Assembly (NCBI GenBank): GCA_023386515.1
Contig: JAEWJQ010000244.1
Coordinates: 1-6,357 of the forward strand
Source: Pseudomonadota bacterium
GTDB taxonomy: Bacteria > Pseudomonadota > Alphaproteobacteria > Sphingomonadales > Sphingomonadaceae
DNA length: 6,357 nucleotides
Reading direction: 5' to 3'
Shown here: positions 5,091 through 6,357 of the stretch, one piece after another
How positions within the stretch are numbered: position 1 is the stretch's first letter
How the letters are laid out: each line of letters starts with the position of its first letter
Translations under genes and position numbers: made by a program
The notes under the pieces: model-generated
The model's database searches: none
What the model was told of the DNA's origin: nothing
Seen by the model: the letters and a program-made list of their open reading frames with translations, nothing else

Positions 5091-6357
5091 ATGACCCGTT
5101 GGTTCATCCTAGCCGCGGCGCTCTTGGCTGCGCCTGCTGCTGCACAGACTGTGTCCGGTTGTGGAACGACCGCGATCAGCAAGGCCGATGCCTCCAATCC
5201 TGCGAAGCTTGCCACGGCGGCCGATTGCTTCGGCAAGGCCAAGGTGATCGCGGCGAGTGCGGAACAGACGCGGCGCGATCGAATCACCGCCATCACGCCG
5301 GCACCGGCACCGGCACCGGCACCGGCTTCGGCACCGACGCCCGTGCCGTCCCCGGCGCCGAAGCCGCAGCCCGCCGCGGTGACGCCAATCGCGAGCAACT
5401 TCCCAGTCGCCCCGCTGATCGGGCCGGGCGCGCACAACCCCGTGCCCTCGGGCAAGCCGGACAATGTCGGCGCCTTTCGGTTCATCTGCACCGCCGGGCA
5501 GCTGAACTATGACGATCCAATCCTGTATCCGGGCGTCAAGGGAGGGTCGCCGCACCTCCACCAGTGGTATGGCAACCTCGATGGCAACTGGGCCTCGACC
5601 TACGCCAGCCTGCGCACGAGCGGCGAGAGCACCTGCTCGAACAAGCTGAACCGCTCGGCCTATTGGGTTCCGGCATTGATGAACGCGGCCGGCAAGGTGA
5701 TCGTCCCCGACTACATGTCGATCTACTACAAGCGCTTGCCTGATGGCGACCCGCAGTGCCTGAAAGAGTCGGCGAAGGGCTGCGTCGGTCTGCCGACTGG
5801 CCTGCGTATCGTTTCCGGCTACGACATGAAGCGGATGGGCCAGCCGCAACCCGAGAACGCCACCTACACGCATCGCTGCATCACCGACGGCAAACCGCAG
5901 ATCGAGCGCGCCACACTCGCCGAGGCGATCGCCGATTGCGGCGGTGCCGGTCAGATCATGTCGGCGGTCAACTTTGGCGCCTGCTGGAACGGCGACCTCG
6001 ACAGCGCCGATCACCGCTCGCACGTCACCCAGGCCAAATACGTCGGCGAGGCGTATCCGCAGTGCCCGGCCGACCATCCCTATTTGATCCCGCAGCTGCG
6101 CCAGCAGCTGGCCTATACGATCACGGCTGGTGATGGTGACGTGTGGTTCTCCTCCGACCGCATGAACGGCATGACCATGCCCGGCGGCTCGACCTTCCAT
6201 GCGGACTATATGGAAGCGTGGGACCCGGCTACACGGGCCACGTGGGAAAACCGCTGCATCGGCCAGCTGCTGAACTGCTCAGATGGCGAGCTTGGCGATG
6301 GCCCGATGCTGAAGCGCGGGCCGCTGACTTATTCAGCGGTGCAGCGACTGATCGACG
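5091..6357 (+). CDS. Secreted DUF1996-family protein (3' end outside window)
   Basis: The frame is open from the ATG at 5091 to the window end (422 complete codons, no stop). Residues 1-18 are a Sec signal peptide (MTRWFILAAALLAAPAAA, cleavage before QTV). A short helical segment with C24 and C46 follows, then a Pro/Ala linker at about 70-96. The DUF1996 domain runs from about residue 129: FRFIC, DDPILYPG, SPHLHQWYGN with H155 and H157, STCSNKLNRSAYWVPAL (Tyr191-Leu196), CPADHPYLIPQL with H329, and FHADYMEAWD with H370. Twelve cysteines follow the signal peptide, consistent with disulfides in an exported protein. DUF1996 occurs in fungi and bacteria and its function is not established; a polysaccharide- or surface-related role is speculation. 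It follows the truncated fragment by 63 bases and is probably cargo of the element. Confidence 0.9.
   Translation, partial: MTRWFILAAALLAAPAAAQTVSGCGTTAISKADASNPAKLATAADCFGKAKVIAASAEQTRRDRITAITPAPAPAPAPASAPTPVPSPAPKPQPAAVTPIASNFPVAPLIGPGAHNPVPSGKPDNVGAFRFICTAGQLNYDDPILYPGVKGGSPHLHQWYGNLDGNWASTYASLRTSGESTCSNKLNRSAYWVPALMNAAGKVIVPDYMSIYYKRLPDGDPQCLKESAKGCVGLPTGLRIVSGYDMKRMGQPQPENATYTHRCITDGKPQIERATLAEAIADCGGAGQIMSAVNFGACWNGDLDSADHRSHVTQAKYVGEAYPQCPADHPYLIPQLRQQLAYTITAGDGDVWFSSDRMNGMTMPGGSTFHADYMEAWDPATRATWENRCIGQLLNCSDGELGDGPMLKRGPLTYSAVQRLID
5301..5336 (+). repeat. GCACCG hexanucleotide tandem repeat coding for Ala-Pro
   Basis: Four perfect GCACCG units (5301-5324) are followed by a variant GCTTCG and another GCACCG. 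Each unit codes for Ala-Pro in the linker between the N-terminal segment and the DUF1996 domain. Gain or loss of a unit would keep the frame, so linker length could vary between strains. Confidence 0.85.

Larger units (their letters stand above)
3856..6357. mobile_element. End of a degraded island or prophage inserted at tRNA-Cys (continues beyond window)
   Basis: Inferred from four things: a tRNA gene at the boundary, a tyrosine-recombinase remnant directly beside it, a truncated gene fragment, and an unrelated secreted protein gene beyond. The genes before the tRNA look like core chromosome and those after it look accessory. The far boundary and direct repeat lie outside the window, so the extent and type (prophage or other integrative element) are unknown. 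Confidence 0.5.

Noticed and set aside
5063..5491. A minus-strand Ala/Gly-rich open frame with apparent GAGAGAG repeats
   Set aside because: The Gly-Ala run is the reverse reading of the GCACCG repeat in the DUF1996 linker; there is no independent evidence of coding.
5109..6200. A 363-codon open frame on the minus strand
   Set aside because: It is antisense to the DUF1996 gene, which has a signal peptide, a good ribosome binding site and family motifs. The minus translation is Arg/Val/Gly-rich with no recognisable motif, typical of a shadow in GC-rich DNA.
1..6357. CRISPR arrays, rRNA genes or insertion-sequence ends
   Set aside because: No regularly spaced repeats, rRNA-like sequence or terminal inverted repeats with target duplications were seen.

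Overview
The window is GC-rich (roughly two thirds G+C by eye) and looks like an alphaproteobacterial chromosome, most likely Sphingomonas or a close relative. This is inferred from the protein sequences (AccA, two short Flp-type pilins, MutT) and from codon use. No 16S or other decisive marker is present.

Bases 1-3855 are ordinary chromosome. Three co-directional genes come first: the C-terminal part of an unrecognised protein, xerD (its GTG start overlaps the previous stop as GTGA), and accA, which starts 10 bases after the xerD stop. Next are two small Flp/Fap pilin genes on the minus strand, ending at a strong intrinsic terminator that faces accA. A mutT-type Nudix gene diverges from them, and a complete tRNA-Cys(GCA) with encoded CCA follows.

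Bases 3856-6357 look like one end of a mobile element inserted at the 3' end of tRNA-Cys. Just past the tRNA lies a minus-strand tyrosine-recombinase gene that is broken twice. It has an in-frame TGA exactly where the catalytic arginine of the H-x-x-R box should be, and its N-terminal part is missing. At about base 4650 it abuts the C-terminal part of an unrelated plus-strand protein, which has also lost its 5' end. The two cut 5' ends meeting at one point suggest a deletion inside the element.

Beyond that is a long secreted protein of the DUF1996 family, with a signal peptide, an Ala-Pro linker coded by a GCACCG hexanucleotide repeat, and the family's His- and Cys-containing motifs. It runs off the window end. 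With its integrase dead, the element is probably fixed in place unless another recombinase acts on it.

The most interesting region is 3780-5100: the tRNA junction, the integrase killed at its catalytic residue, and a chimeric plus-strand open frame (4020-5027) that is mostly antisense to the integrase.
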